The notes: a model not told the origin generated them from the letters alone. 64,000 nucleotides of DNA from Gammaproteobacteria bacterium (GCA_032250735.1 JAVVEP010000015.1:17089-81088), one strand, 5' to 3'; shown: positions 45,121 through 55,654, counted from the first letter of the stretch. A program made the numbers and translations.

Positions 45121-45822
45121 CTACATAGTAGCCGTCTGCATCGGAGTTTGCGCAGTGTGCCTGGCATGCACCAGGGTAGCGATAATGTCAGAGCCGGCCA
45201 GGACCGCATCACCAACCGCCACCGCAACGCGGGATTCAAGCGGAATCAGCACATCCACCTGCGAACCAAAGCGGATGAATCCGCAACGCTGTCCCTGGCC
45301 GATGCGCTCACCGCTCTGCGCATAGCATCGCGGCCGGGGTGAGCGGGGACTGGTTTCGATAACCATCACCACGTCATCCTGCTCGTCACTCTGAATCCAC
45401 TGCGCATAGCGGATGGATTTCCCGTCAGCCGTCCCGGCAGCGTCTTTCGCGTCGGCGGCGGCCCTGCCCGGCGAGCCCAGCCACTGTTGCAGCACCTTGC
45501 CCTCCAGCGGGCTATGGGCGGAGTACACGCTGGTGATACCCATCCTGATCCTGATGCGCAGGGCCTGACGATCCAGATAGGCATCGTCTACCGTATCAAT
45601 GGCGACCACCTTGCCATCCACGGGGCTCAAGATACCCAGGGGTACGGCGGGCACCTTGCGCGCAGGGTCACGAAACAAAAACAACAGCACCAGAACCAAC
45701 AGCCACAGCGGCGCCGAGACAGGCCCATACAACAGATACACGATGAGCGCAGAGACTACCGCCACGGCAATCCAGGTCCAGCCCTCACGGGCAATTAATG
45801 GGTAGCGATAGGTAAGTGTCAT
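45121..45822 (-). CDS. psd: phosphatidylserine decarboxylase (short, archaeal-like form)
   Basis: The 233-residue proenzyme converts phosphatidylserine to phosphatidylethanolamine. It has two N-terminal membrane helices (about 15-50), then FRDPARKVP and GILSPVDGKVVAID, and RIRMGITSVYSAHSP. Near the C terminus it has IRFGSQVDV, where the Gly-Ser bond is the self-cleavage site that makes the pyruvoyl group. The short form is usual next to pssA in many proteobacteria. I chose the ATG at 45822; an upstream TTG would add 16 unusual residues. Confidence 0.92.
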   Translation of the reverse strand: MTLTYRYPLIAREGWTWIAVAVVSALIVYLLYGPVSAPLWLLVLVLLFLFRDPARKVPAVPLGILSPVDGKVVAIDTVDDAYLDRQALRIRIRMGITSVYSAHSPLEGKVLQQWLGSPGRAAADAKDAAGTADGKSIRYAQWIQSDEQDDVVMVIETSPRSPRPRCYAQSGERIGQGQRCGFIRFGSQVDVLIPLESRVAVAVGDAVLAGSDIIATLVHARHTAQTPMQTATM

Positions 45823-45868
45823 CAGTAGGCCAGCATTTAAGTCCGGTTCTCGACAGACTGCTAGAAAC

Positions 45869-45900
45869 AAAAAAGGGGCAAAGTTGAATACTTTGCCCCT
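45869..45900 (-). terminator. Rho-independent terminator after ilvC
   Basis: On the minus strand a perfect 10-bp stem AGGGGCAAAG/CTTTGCCCCT with a 7-nt loop is followed by TTTTTTG. It lies 18 bp after the ilvC stop, separating ilvIHC from psd-pssA. Confidence 0.92.
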
Positions 45901-45917
45901 GGCGGTTTTTGGTGAGT

Positions 45918-46937
<1,020 letters not shown>

Positions 46938-47027
46938 TTACCCTTAGCTCCTACGATTAACCCTGTGTATTCGTCAGCCACGCAAACTCATTCACGCGGC
47001 CGTTTAATGGCTGATTCAAATCCGTGA

Positions 47028-47522
47028 TTAAATATGCAAACTCTTGGTGCCGCGCGAAATACCGGAAACACCCGAGCGCACGGTTTCCAGGATTGGCGTT
47101 TTTTCAAACGCGGCGATAAAGGCGTCCAGCTTGTCGCCGGTGCCCGTCAATTCGATGGTGTAACTGGTGGCCGTAACATCAATAATGTGGCCGCGAAAAA
47201 TTTCCGCCAGACGTTTCACTTCTTCCCGCGCATCATTGTTCACGGTCTTTACCTTGATCATCATCATTTCGCGTTCGATGTGGGGGCCTTCGGTGAGATC
47301 CACCAGCTTCACCACATCCACCAGCTTGTTCAGCTGCTTGGTGATCTGCTCCACAATCTCATCAGACCCCCTCGTTACCACCGTCATTCGCGACAGGGTG
47401 ACGTCCTCGGTCGGCGCAACGGTCAGCGATTCGATATTGTAGCCACGCGCAGAGAACAGGCCGGCCACCCGCGACAGGGCACCGGCCTCGTTTTCCATCA
47501 GTATTGAAATTATGTGACGCAT
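47028..47522 (-). CDS. ilvH: acetolactate synthase small (regulatory) subunit
   Basis: The 164-residue protein has an N-terminal ACT domain (HIISILMENEAGALSRVAGL, ARGYNIESLTV) that binds valine, and the C-terminal ferredoxin-like domain (FRGHIIDVTATSYTIELTG). It activates and confers feedback inhibition on IlvI. It lies between ilvI and ilvC with gaps of 67 and 93 bp, consistent with one operon. Confidence 0.97.
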   Translation of the reverse strand: MRHIISILMENEAGALSRVAGLFSARGYNIESLTVAPTEDVTLSRMTVVTRGSDEIVEQITKQLNKLVDVVKLVDLTEGPHIEREMMMIKVKTVNNDAREEVKRLAEIFRGHIIDVTATSYTIELTGTGDKLDAFIAAFEKTPILETVRSGVSGISRGTKSLHI

Positions 47523-47589
47523 TTTTTGTATTTCTGCTTTAGTTTTTGTTCGAGGCTATTGTATGCAGGCCGCCGTGAATGCCGTCCAA

Positions 47590-49284
47590 TTAGATAAGAA
47601 TCATCTCGTCCAGCCCGGCACCCGCAGGCACCATGGGGTAAACATTTTCTTTTGGATCGGTAAGGATATCAACAAATACCAGTCGATCCTTCATCTTAAA
47701 GGCCTCTTTCAGGGTCTTTTCCACATCTTTCGGATCCGTCACGCGCATCCCCACATGGCCGTAAGCCTCAGCGAGTTTGACAAAATCCGGCAATGAATCC
47801 ATGTAGGAATGCGAATAGCGCTCCTCGTAAAAAAACTCCTGCCACTGACGCACCATGCCCAGATAACCGTTATTCAGACAGATGATCTTGATGGGCAGAT
47901 TGTACTGCATGCAGGTCGACAGCTCCTGGATATTCATCTGGATACTGCCCTCGCCCGTGACACAGGCGACCTGCGCCTTGGGGAAGGCGAGTTGCACGCC
48001 CATCGCTGCCGGCAAGCCAAAACCCATGGTGCCGAGACCGCCGGAATTGATCCAGCGGCGTGGCTTGTCAAAGCGATAATACTGCGCCGCCCACATTTGA
48101 TGCTGGCCCACGTCGGAGGTGACATAGGCATCACCCTTGGTGATTTCAAACATCAGCTCCAGCGCGTGCTGGGGTTTAATCTTGGCGCCATCGGTTTTGT
48201 ATTTGAGGCACTCCACGGCGCGCCAGTCGTCAACCTGCCGCCACCAGTCTTTCAGTGCGGCGGCATTCGGCTTGTATTCGCTGGCCGTCATCTCCTTCAA
48301 CAGTGCCCTGATCACGCTCCCCACACTGCCCACGATCGGCACATCCACTTTCACATTCTTGGAAATGGAGGCCGGATCAATGTCCACATGGATGATCTTC
48401 GCGTGCGGCGCAAATTTCTCGATATTACCGGTAACGCGGTCATCGAAACGCGCACCGATGGCAATGATCAGGTCGCAGTTGGAGATGGCCATGTTGGCCT
48501 CGTAGGTGCCGTGCATGCCCAGCATGCCCACGAACTGTTTATCCGAGGCCGGAAAACCGCCCAGGCCCATGGAGGTGTTGGTGACCGGCACATTCAGCTT
48601 ATGCGCCAACTGGGTGAGTTCCTTGCTGGAGTTGTCGATAATCACCCCACCGCCCGCGTAGATCATGGGGCGTTTAGCGGTCGCCATCAGCTTCACGGCC
48701 TTTTTGATCTGGCCGCTGTGTCCCTTCACCACCGGATTGTAGGACCGCATGTGGATCTCTTGCGGATACTCATAGTTGGCCGTATTGGCGGTCACATCCT
48801 TGGGGATATCCACCACCACCGGGCCGGGACGACCGGTAGTGGCCACATAAAAGGCCTTCTTCAGGGTCAGCGCCAGATCATTCACATCCTTGACCAGGAA
48901 GTTGTGTTTCACACAGGGGCGCGTGATGCCCACGGAATCCACCTCCTGGAAGGCATCATTGCCAATCATGTGGGTGGGTACCTGGCCGGTAATCACCACC
49001 ATGGGAATGGAGTCCATATAGGCGGTGGCAATACCGGTCACCGCATTGGTGGCACCGGGGCCCGAGGTGACCAGCACCACGCCGGGCCTGCCGGTGGAAC
49101 GCGCGTAACCATCGGCGGCGTGGGTCGCGGCCTGCTCGTGGCGTACCAGGATATGCTTGACGCGATCCTGCCGATCAAGGGCATCATAAATATGCAACAC
49201 CGCGCCACCAGGATAGCCGAACAGGTATTCGACACCCTCGTCTGCGAGGAAGTGGGTCAATATTTCTGCGCCAGTCAATTTCAC
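47590..49284 (-). CDS. ilvI: acetolactate synthase large subunit
   Basis: The 564-residue thiamine-diphosphate enzyme forms acetolactate or acetohydroxybutyrate from pyruvate (and 2-oxobutyrate). Landmarks: FGYPGGAVLHIYDAL near residue 22, the activating Glu in LVRHEQAATHAADGYAR, TSGPGATNAVTGIATAY, and the thiamine-binding GEGSIQMNIQELSTCMQYNL with the later NNGYLGMVRQWQ. The start is a GTG at 49284 with only a weak GAGAG upstream. A terminator-like hairpin lies about 125 bp upstream in the leader. Confidence 0.97.
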   Translation of the reverse strand: MKLTGAEILTHFLADEGVEYLFGYPGGAVLHIYDALDRQDRVKHILVRHEQAATHAADGYARSTGRPGVVLVTSGPGATNAVTGIATAYMDSIPMVVITGQVPTHMIGNDAFQEVDSVGITRPCVKHNFLVKDVNDLALTLKKAFYVATTGRPGPVVVDIPKDVTANTANYEYPQEIHMRSYNPVVKGHSGQIKKAVKLMATAKRPMIYAGGGVIIDNSSKELTQLAHKLNVPVTNTSMGLGGFPASDKQFVGMLGMHGTYEANMAISNCDLIIAIGARFDDRVTGNIEKFAPHAKIIHVDIDPASISKNVKVDVPIVGSVGSVIRALLKEMTASEYKPNAAALKDWWRQVDDWRAVECLKYKTDGAKIKPQHALELMFEITKGDAYVTSDVGQHQMWAAQYYRFDKPRRWINSGGLGTMGFGLPAAMGVQLAFPKAQVACVTGEGSIQMNIQELSTCMQYNLPIKIICLNNGYLGMVRQWQEFFYEERYSHSYMDSLPDFVKLAEAYGHVGMRVTDPKDVEKTLKEAFKMKDRLVFVDILTDPKENVYPMVPAGAGLDEMILI

Positions 49285-49410
49285 GTCGAGATTCTCTCTT
49301 GCCTAAGTTCCAAGGTTCTACTTCCAGTTTCGCACAGTTTCTCAGCCCACCGGTGAACCCCGCCTGAATACCACCGACCGATCCACAGGCCACTTTACGT
49401 TTACGCCGAG

Positions 49411-49440
49411 AAAAAAACGCCCGTAAAACGGGCGGTTTTT
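49411..49440 (-). terminator. terminator-like hairpin in the ilvI leader (possible attenuator)
   Basis: CGCCCGT-AAA-ACGGGCG (49418-49434) is a perfect 7-bp stem with a T run on both strands (seven T after it on the minus strand). No gene on the minus strand precedes it, so a plain terminator makes little sense and attenuation of ilvIHC is likely. Upstream, GACTGGC (about 49481-49487) can pair with GCCAGTC (about 49457-49463) as a second hairpin. A short frame ending before it is not rich in Ile, Val or Leu codons. Confidence 0.6.
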
Positions 49441-49597
49441 CTCCTCTCACGAAGGACTGGCTAAATTACTGGGAACCGCCAGTCAGGTCAAGGGATTCGG
49501 GGGTTTTCCGCCATTTGCCGCCCATTTTGTGGGTGCATCGTCGAATGGCGCCTAGCCACAGCCGGCCCCCGTCATCAGAGGCAGGTGCTGATCACTC

Positions 49598-49691
49598 AGA
49601 GCCTGTGAAAAAATCGACGGCCGCAGTAGGGCGCAATAACCGAAGGGCATTGCGCCGCATGCACTGTAGGAGCCGAGCCGCCTCGGCGATT
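49598..49691. repeat. solo MITE end, family A REP and a third REP-like palindrome
   Basis: 49598-49630 repeats the end of the 27681-27859 element (AGAGCCTGTGAAAAAATCG, then ACGGCCG). Its inner edge overlaps a family A palindrome at 49626-49656. A third type, TGTAGGAGCCGAGCC...GGCGAT, follows at 49665-49691. No gene lies in 49441-49919 otherwise; 49730-49790 holds CAGCACCC-type direct and inverted repeats. Confidence 0.8.
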
Positions 49692-49961
49692 CAAGCTCAA
49701 CAATTTGACCAAGCCGACCCATCGGCCTGGGTGCTGGCCTCCCACCCAGCACCCAGCACTTAGCACTCAACACCCGCCCTACGCACTGATCACACAGCAT
49801 CGCGGATATTTTTCGGATTTCACGCAATTGCTGGCCTGTTTCCCCTGTGGGTACGTTATAATGTCGGCCATTCATCACGCATTCAGGTATTCAGGTGTCT
49901 CCATGACCGGGATCAGCCCGTGTCTCGCCAACCTCATGGACCGAATAGTAATAATAATAAA

Positions 49962-50249
49962 GTGAAAAAGATTATCATCGAAGGCAAAACCCGGTCGGGC
50001 AGAACATTTCGGCCGAGCGACTGGGCAGAACGCATGAGCGGGGCTCTCGCAACCTTTGGACGGGACCACCGCATCCGCTATTCCCCCATGCTGCAACCGT
50101 TCATTGCCGACGGCATCCGGTGCATTGCCATCGACCCCAAAATGAAGGACCTTTTCCCGGAGATGTACAGCTACATCATGAGCTGGGCGGACAACAACGA
50201 TCTGGTTGTGACCGAAGAGGACGTCCCCAGCCACGAGACGCAAACCTAG
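49962..50249 (+). CDS. DUF3579 protein
   Basis: The product of about 95 residues matches DUF3579: KIIIEGKTRSGRTFRPSDWA at the start, then ERMSGALATFG, RIRYSPMLQPFIADGIRC and LFPEMYSYIMSWADNNDL. The family is a small soluble protein of unknown function found in beta- and gammaproteobacteria. I chose the GTG at 49962, which begins a few residues before the conserved region as in relatives; a GTG at 49920 is also possible. Neither has a good ribosome-binding site. A tautomerase gene follows 40 bp later. Confidence 0.8.
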   Translation: MKKIIIEGKTRSGRTFRPSDWAERMSGALATFGRDHRIRYSPMLQPFIADGIRCIAIDPKMKDLFPEMYSYIMSWADNNDLVVTEEDVPSHETQT

Positions 50250-50289
50250 CCTTCCCTTCCTTACCGCAACGACTGCAACGAGGTCTCGC

Positions 50290-50634
50290 ATGCCTTATCT
50301 GAAAATCCAGACCAACCTGCCCGTGGACAGTGCCGATCAGCAGGCGCTGATGGAAAAGGCCTCCGCCCTGGTCGCCACCCAGCTGGGCAAACCCGAGAAT
50401 TACGTCATGGTGGCCATCGAGGCGGGTCAGAACATGCTGTTTGCCGGCACCACCAGTCCGCTCGCCTATCTGGAGCTCAAGAGCATCGGCCTGCCCGCCT
50501 CGGCCACCGGGGATTTATCCAACCAGTTGTGCAGCCTGCTGGCGCAGCAACTGGGAATCGAAAAAAACCGCATCTACATCGAATTCGCCGACGCAGCACC
50601 GCAGATGTGGGGCTGGGACGGCTCGACGTTTTAG
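50290..50634 (+). CDS. MIF-like tautomerase
   Basis: The 114-residue protein belongs to the macrophage migration inhibitory factor/phenylpyruvate tautomerase family. P2 is the catalytic base after methionine removal, and MPYLKIQTNLPVD, GKPENYVMVAIEAG, MLFAGTTSPLAYLELKSIG and IEKNRIYIEFADA match the MIF fold. It would form trimers. The natural substrate is unknown in bacteria. GAGGT lies 6 nt before the ATG. It is likely co-transcribed with the DUF3579 gene. Confidence 0.9.
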   Translation: MPYLKIQTNLPVDSADQQALMEKASALVATQLGKPENYVMVAIEAGQNMLFAGTTSPLAYLELKSIGLPASATGDLSNQLCSLLAQQLGIEKNRIYIEFADAAPQMWGWDGSTF

Positions 50635-50755
50635 CCCGGGCGCTCGCAATGCTCCCGGCCTCGGACATATTGCCTGCGGCGCCCTGGAACCAGGGTCCTT
50701 ATGGGAAAATTTGCCGGGGCACTAGTTAAGGTACTATCAGAGGTACGACACGCAC

Positions 50756-51274
50756 ATGATGATCCGCCTGATGATTATTGTTCTGATCGTACTGGTCGGC
50801 GCCGCCGCGCTGACCACGCTCAACCCGGCCGCCGAGCAGTCGCTCAACCCCATTATCAAGGGGCTGGCGAATGTGCGTTCGTGGTTCAGTGGGACCTCGA
50901 GTGTGCTGGAGGGGATCGCAACCGACCCGCTGGCCAGCGGCGATAACACCGACAAAAATACCACCCGCGTGTATAAGTGGCAGGATGCCGCCGGTGAGTG
51001 GCACTTCAGCAACCAGCCGCCGCCGACGGGCATCAAGGGCAGCGTGGAAACCTATCGCAGTGACGTCAACATCACGCAGGCACCACCGCCGCCGGTGGAG
51101 CCTGCAGCGGTGGTCACCGAGAAAAGTGTCAGCGATATTCCGACCACCGCCTCCCCGCTGCTACCTATCACCGATCCGGAGAGGGTTAAACAGCTCATCG
51201 AGGATGCCAAAAATGTACAGGGGCTGGTGAACAGCCGCCAGCAGACCATCGACCAGCAGCTGCCAGACAGATAG
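50756..51274 (+). CDS. DUF4124-containing membrane-anchored protein
   Basis: The 172-residue product has an N-terminal membrane helix (LMIIVLIVLVGAAALTTL, about 5-22), then a DUF4124 segment with RVYKWQDAAGEWHFSNQPP near 71-89, and a proline-rich, then helical tail. DUF4124 is a short beta motif of unknown function in envelope proteins. It probably faces the periplasm. It ends 23 bp before the convergent ybbP gene. Confidence 0.82.
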   Translation: MMIRLMIIVLIVLVGAAALTTLNPAAEQSLNPIIKGLANVRSWFSGTSSVLEGIATDPLASGDNTDKNTTRVYKWQDAAGEWHFSNQPPPTGIKGSVETYRSDVNITQAPPPPVEPAAVVTEKSVSDIPTTASPLLPITDPERVKQLIEDAKNVQGLVNSRQQTIDQQLPDR

Positions 51275-51297
51275 CCACCCGTAGGCACAAGTTACGG

Positions 51298-53865
51298 TTA
51301 GGCCTTCTGCAACACCTTCAGCGGCGGACTATTCACCACCTGCCGGGTGCCGATGAGCCCCGCCAGTCCGACTCCCATGCCACCCAGCAGTAATCCCGTC
51401 ACCCATAGCCAGGGGTTGATCGCGTAGTCCAGGTCCAGCACCTGTGTGGCGATGACATTACTCAGCACACTGGCAAACAGGGCCGCCAGCCCACCGGACA
51501 GCGCGCCCAGGGTAAAAAACTCACTGGCCAGGCTTTGCCACAGACGCCGCCGCCGGGCGCCCAGCGCACGCAGCACGGCATTCTCGTGCAGGCGCACATC
51601 CAGGGTCGACTGGATCGCCGCAATCATCACCATCAGACCCGCCGCCAGGGTGAACAGAAACACATATTCCACCGCCAACGATACGCGGGTAATGATCGAT
51701 CGCACCTGGTCCATGATGGCCGCGACATCGATCACCGTCAGGTTCGGAAACTGGCGCACCAGGCCATCCAGCACCCCGGCCCGGTCAGGCGGCAGATAAA
51801 AGCTGGTGATATAGCTGGCCGGATAATCGTCCAGCACGCCGGGGGGCGCTAACACAAAGAAGTTGGCATGGAAGCTGTCCCACCGCACGCTGCGCAGGCT
51901 GGTGACCGGCGCACTGAAGACATTGCCGGCAATGTTATAGCTGAGTCGGTCCCCCAGTTTTATGCCCAGGGTTTTGGCAATCCCGTCCTCCACCGAAAAC
52001 GCCGGGGGATAGCCGCCGTCCGGGGCCCGGACCGGCCACCACTGGCCGGCCACCACCGCGTTATCGACCTGCAATCTGTCGGCCCAGGACAGGTTAAACT
52101 CCCGCTCCGCCAGATTCCTCGCCCGCCCGTCGCCGAAGTCGTCGATAGTGATCGGCGCATCATTGATCGCCGTCAGCCGGCCGCGCACCATGGGGAACAG
52201 CTCCACCTCCGGCATCGCGTGGCGGACAAAAAACGCCTGCACGGCGTCACGCTGATCCGGCTGGACATTGATCACAAAACGATTCGGCGCATCCTCCGGC
52301 AGGCTGTTGGACCAGCCCTGCAACAGATCACCGCGCACCACCGTGAGCAGCAGCAACACCGTCAGCCCCACGCCAAAGGCCATCACCTGCGCGATGGAGG
52401 CCGCGCTCCGCCGGGTCAGATTCAGCAGGCCAAATTGCCACGCGGAGCGGGTGCCGGAGGAAAAGGACGTGCCGTAGCGCAGCAGGCGTTTAAGTCCCCA
52501 CAGCAGTAGCGCCGACAGCAGCCAGAAGGCCAGGGTGGCCAGCAGCAGGCCCAGCAATAACACCCGGCCCAGGGCCAGATCGCCGGCCTGATACAGCACC
52601 AGCAGGGCCAGGGCCACGAGCCCGAAGACATAACAGGCCAGCACCGCCGGCGACGGCCGGTTTCCGGACCGCCCGGGGCCGGCGGACTCGGCGCCATCCC
52701 CCTGCAACACCCGCAGCGTCGACACCTCGCGCAACTGCAGCACCGGCGGCATGGCAAAGCCCAGCAGGCCACCCAGGGCCACCAGATAGCCGATCCCTAC
52801 CGGCGTCCACGAGGGTGCCGGTAGGCGGGTAAGAATCAGCTCGCCCAGCAGGGCCACCAGTCCCTGCTGGGCGAGATAGGCAAACAGCACGCCGACGGTG
52901 GCCGCCACCAGCCCGAGGCACAACAGCTGGAACAGGAACAGGCTGTTGATCAGGTTCTGGCTGGCGCCGAAACAGCGCAGCATCGCGCAGGTGTCCCGAT
53001 GGCGCTGGGCGAAGCGCCGCGCCGACATCGCAATGGCGACACAGGCCAGCATCACCGCCACCACGGCCGCCAGACCCAGAAACTGTTGCGCCCGGGTCAG
53101 GGCGGCACGGACCTCCGGACGGGCATCGGCCGCGCCCTCAATCCGCTCGCCGCGTTGCAACTGCGGGGTCAGCTGCTGGCGAAAATGCCGCACCGCCGCC
53201 GGTTCGCCGGCGACCAGCAGGGCATGGCGGATATGGCTGCCCTCCTGCACCAGACCGGTCGCCGGCAGGTCGGTGAGATTCATCAACAGGCGGGGGGCGA
53301 TGCTGAACAGGTTGCCGCTGCGATCCGGCTCATAACTCAGCACCGCAGCGAGGCGTAGCGAGAGGTTGCCGACCTGCACCGTGTCACCGACGCCCAGCCC
53401 CTGCTGCTGCAACAGCTCCGGCCCCACCCAGGCCTCACCGGACGACGGCACCTCCCGGGTCGGCTGATCCGCGGCAAACAGGGCCGGCGCAATCTTCAGG
53501 CTCCCGCGCAGCGGATATTCCGTACTGACCGCCTTCACCTCGACCAGCCGGGACTGCTCATTCACCAGCACCATGCTGCGAAAGGCGCGAGTCTCGGCGA
53601 TGTCCAGCCTGTTATCGCGCGCCAGTTGCCGCATCCGCGCCGAGAGGGGGTGGTCGGCCGCCACCCGCAGATCGCCACCCAGCAGCTCGCCGCTCTGCTG
53701 CGCCAGCGCCTGGCCGATGCGATCGGTAAAAAAGGCGACGGAGCTGACACAGGCCACCGCCACCAGCAAGGCCGCCAGCAGCACCCGCAGCTCACCGGCG
53801 CGCCAGTCGCGGCGCAGCAGGCGCAGCGAGAGCCGCAACGAAAAGGGAGACATCGCCCCCGCCAT
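51298..53865 (-). CDS. ybbP: ABC transporter permease, YbbP type
   Basis: The 855-residue protein has the MacB/FtsX-type layout twice: a membrane helix near 20-40, a large periplasmic domain (60-250), helices near 260-400, more helices in the middle (410-520), a second periplasmic domain and a final group of FtsX helices (about 720-850). This matches E. coli YbbP. With YbbA it forms an exporter or mechanotransmission ABC system of unknown substrate, encoded beside the lipase TesA. Its ATG overlaps the ybbA stop (TGATG). Confidence 0.92.
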   Translation of the reverse strand: MAGAMSPFSLRLSLRLLRRDWRAGELRVLLAALLVAVACVSSVAFFTDRIGQALAQQSGELLGGDLRVAADHPLSARMRQLARDNRLDIAETRAFRSMVLVNEQSRLVEVKAVSTEYPLRGSLKIAPALFAADQPTREVPSSGEAWVGPELLQQQGLGVGDTVQVGNLSLRLAAVLSYEPDRSGNLFSIAPRLLMNLTDLPATGLVQEGSHIRHALLVAGEPAAVRHFRQQLTPQLQRGERIEGAADARPEVRAALTRAQQFLGLAAVVAVMLACVAIAMSARRFAQRHRDTCAMLRCFGASQNLINSLFLFQLLCLGLVAATVGVLFAYLAQQGLVALLGELILTRLPAPSWTPVGIGYLVALGGLLGFAMPPVLQLREVSTLRVLQGDGAESAGPGRSGNRPSPAVLACYVFGLVALALLVLYQAGDLALGRVLLLGLLLATLAFWLLSALLLWGLKRLLRYGTSFSSGTRSAWQFGLLNLTRRSAASIAQVMAFGVGLTVLLLLTVVRGDLLQGWSNSLPEDAPNRFVINVQPDQRDAVQAFFVRHAMPEVELFPMVRGRLTAINDAPITIDDFGDGRARNLAEREFNLSWADRLQVDNAVVAGQWWPVRAPDGGYPPAFSVEDGIAKTLGIKLGDRLSYNIAGNVFSAPVTSLRSVRWDSFHANFFVLAPPGVLDDYPASYITSFYLPPDRAGVLDGLVRQFPNLTVIDVAAIMDQVRSIITRVSLAVEYVFLFTLAAGLMVMIAAIQSTLDVRLHENAVLRALGARRRRLWQSLASEFFTLGALSGGLAALFASVLSNVIATQVLDLDYAINPWLWVTGLLLGGMGVGLAGLIGTRQVVNSPPLKVLQKA

Positions 53866-54632
53866 CAGCCGGCGGCCCTTTCGGCTGCGCTCTCGGTCGC
53901 CCTCTCAGTCGCCCTCTCGACCGCCAGCGTTGGCGCGACGAAACAGCCGTCCTGCAGCTCCAGGACACGGTCACAGCGCTTGGCCAGCAGGTGGTCATGG
54001 GTCACCAGCACCAGGGTCGCGCCCTGCTCCCGGTTCAGCTCAAACATCAGATCGATAATCCGCTGACCGGTATGGGCATCCAGGTTGCCGGTGGGTTCGT
54101 CCGCCAGCAGCAGGGCCGGCTGCGAGAGAAAGGCGCGCGCAATGGCGACCCGCTGCTGCTCGCCGCCGGATAACTGCTTCGGATAATGGTGCAGACGCTG
54201 CGCCAGGCCGACCCGTGACAGCAGCTCCTGGGCTTGCTGTTGCAGCACGGCGGATGAGGGTCGCTGCTCCGACAGCTCCAGCGGCAGCATCACATTCTCC
54301 AGCGCGGTGAAGGTGGGCAACAACTGAAAGGACTGAAAGATAAAACCGATCTTCTCGCCGCGCAGGGCCGCGCGCTGATCCTCATTCATGGGCACCAGAT
54401 CCTGACCCGACAGCCAGATGCTGCCACTGGTCGGGCTATCCAGTCCGGCCAGCAGCCCCAACAGGGTCGACTTACCCGACCCGGAAGGCCCGACAATGGC
54501 CACCGACTCGCCCGCCTGCACCGTCAGCTCGATGTCATGCAGAATCACCAGCTCTCCATTCCCATCCAGACTGGCAACGGATTTGCCCAGCTTCTCGACA
54601 TGCAGTATCGGCTGATTCACACTCTCGCTCAT
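53865..54632 (-). CDS. ybbA: ABC transporter ATP-binding protein, YbbA type
   Basis: The 255-residue LolD/MacB-like ATPase has Walker [10 protein letters not shown] (48-56), Q-loop [12 protein letters not shown], signature LSGGEQQR, Walker [10 protein letters not shown] and H-loop VTHDH. It powers YbbP. Its C terminus ends in a tetrapeptide repeat ([17 protein letters not shown]) absent from most relatives, made by a 12-bp DNA repeat. It is divergent from tesA with only 42 bp between the two start codons, the classic ybbA/tesA arrangement. Confidence 0.95.
   Translation of the reverse strand: MSESVNQPILHVEKLGKSVASLDGNGELVILHDIELTVQAGESVAIVGPSGSGKSTLLGLLAGLDSPTSGSIWLSGQDLVPMNEDQRAALRGEKIGFIFQSFQLLPTFTALENVMLPLELSEQRPSSAVLQQQAQELLSRVGLAQRLHHYPKQLSGGEQQRVAIARAFLSQPALLLADEPTGNLDAHTGQRIIDLMFELNREQGATLVLVTHDHLLAKRCDRVLELQDGCFVAPTLAVERATERATESAAERAAG
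53875..53922 (-). repeat. 12-bp tandem repeat at the 3' end of ybbA
   Basis: Four 12-bp units on the plus strand: GCCCTTTCGGCT, GCGCTCTCGGTC, GCCCTCTCAGTC, GCCCTCTCGACC. They encode the repeating [12 protein letters not shown] tail of YbbA. Confidence 0.85.
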
Positions 54633-54674
54633 GACAGATTATTTCTCGCAGTTGAATTCAGGTTATTGTTCGTA

Positions 54675-55355
54675 ATGATGTTTGGAAAAGGAAGATGCAC
54701 GGCGCTTACAGCGTTGACAAGATGGGCAGTGATTGGGTTCATCACGCTGATGTGCAGTGTACCCTGTGTGGCGGCAGATCCGCAGCCGCCAGCGGCCCCC
54801 ACCATCCTGATTATGGGCGACAGTCTCAGCGCCGGCTTTGGGATGGCGGTCGCCAGCGGCTGGGCCAGCCTGTTGCAGCAACGCTTGGCCGCAGAACATC
54901 TCCCCCACCGCGTGGTCAATGCCAGCATCAGCGGCGAAACCACCAGCGGGGGGCTGAGCCGTCTACCCCAGGCGCTGCAAACCCACCAGCCCGAAATCGT
55001 CATCATTGAACTCGGCGCCAACGACGGCCTGCGCGGCCTGCCACTGGGCCTGATCGAGAACAACCTCGCCCGCATGATCGAACAGTGCCGGCAGGCCAAC
55101 GCAAAGGTACTGCTATTGGGCATGCGCCTGCCACCCAACTATGGCCCGCGTTATACCCAGGAATTCACACAGGTCTTTGTCGGCCTGGCGGAGCGCCATA
55201 ACACCGCCCTGGTCCCCTTCCTCCTCACCGACGTCGCCACCCGGCCCGAGCTCATGCAGAACGATGGACTGCACCCCAACGCCTCCGCACAGCAGCAGTT
55301 GTTGGATACCCTATGGCCACAGTTGCTGCGGCTTCTAACTCGTAGGGCGCAATAA
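54675..55355 (+). CDS. tesA: arylesterase / acyl-CoA thioesterase I
   Basis: The 226-residue SGNH hydrolase has a signal peptide (about residues 12-35, ending VPCVAA), then block I MGDSLSAGFGM with the nucleophile Ser, GANDGLRGL (block III), and DGLHPNASAQ with catalytic Asp and His. It hydrolyses thioesters, esters and lysophospholipids in the periplasm. I chose the ATG at 54675 (or 54678) because the signal peptide starts there; the frame extends upstream into ybbA. It is divergent from ybbA. Confidence 0.93.
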   Translation: MMFGKGRCTALTALTRWAVIGFITLMCSVPCVAADPQPPAAPTILIMGDSLSAGFGMAVASGWASLLQQRLAAEHLPHRVVNASISGETTSGGLSRLPQALQTHQPEIVIIELGANDGLRGLPLGLIENNLARMIEQCRQANAKVLLLGMRLPPNYGPRYTQEFTQVFVGLAERHNTALVPFLLTDVATRPELMQNDGLHPNASAQQQLLDTLWPQLLRLLTRRAQ

Positions 55356-55654
55356 CCGTAGGGCATTGCGCCGTATGCCTCACCAGACAACCCATGCATG
55401 GCCGTTACGGTGAATTCTCAGAACCATCAAAACGATGCGGCCTGGGGGGATTCTTTCCTGCGGCGCAATGCCCTGCGGTTATTGCGCCCTACGTTCTCAA
55501 CTCGGTAGGGCGCAATAACCAAAGGGCATTGCGCCGTATGCCTCACGGGACAACCACCATGAATCGCCGTTACAGTGAATTTTCAAAACCATCAATACGA
55601 TCCGGCTTGGGGGATTCTTTCATGCGGCGCAATGCCCTTCGATTATTGGCCTAC
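55342..55654. repeat. tandemly duplicated unit of paired family A REP-like palindromes
   Basis: Palindromes lie at 55342-55372, 55462-55492, 55505-55535 and 55626-55654, alternating in orientation. The DNA between members of each pair is also repeated (GTTACRGTGAATT, CCATCAA, GGGGGATTCTTTC), so a unit of about 160 bp is present twice. The last palindrome has lost two bases. The first overlaps the 3' end of tesA. No gene is present up to the pyk stop at 55670. Confidence 0.88.
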
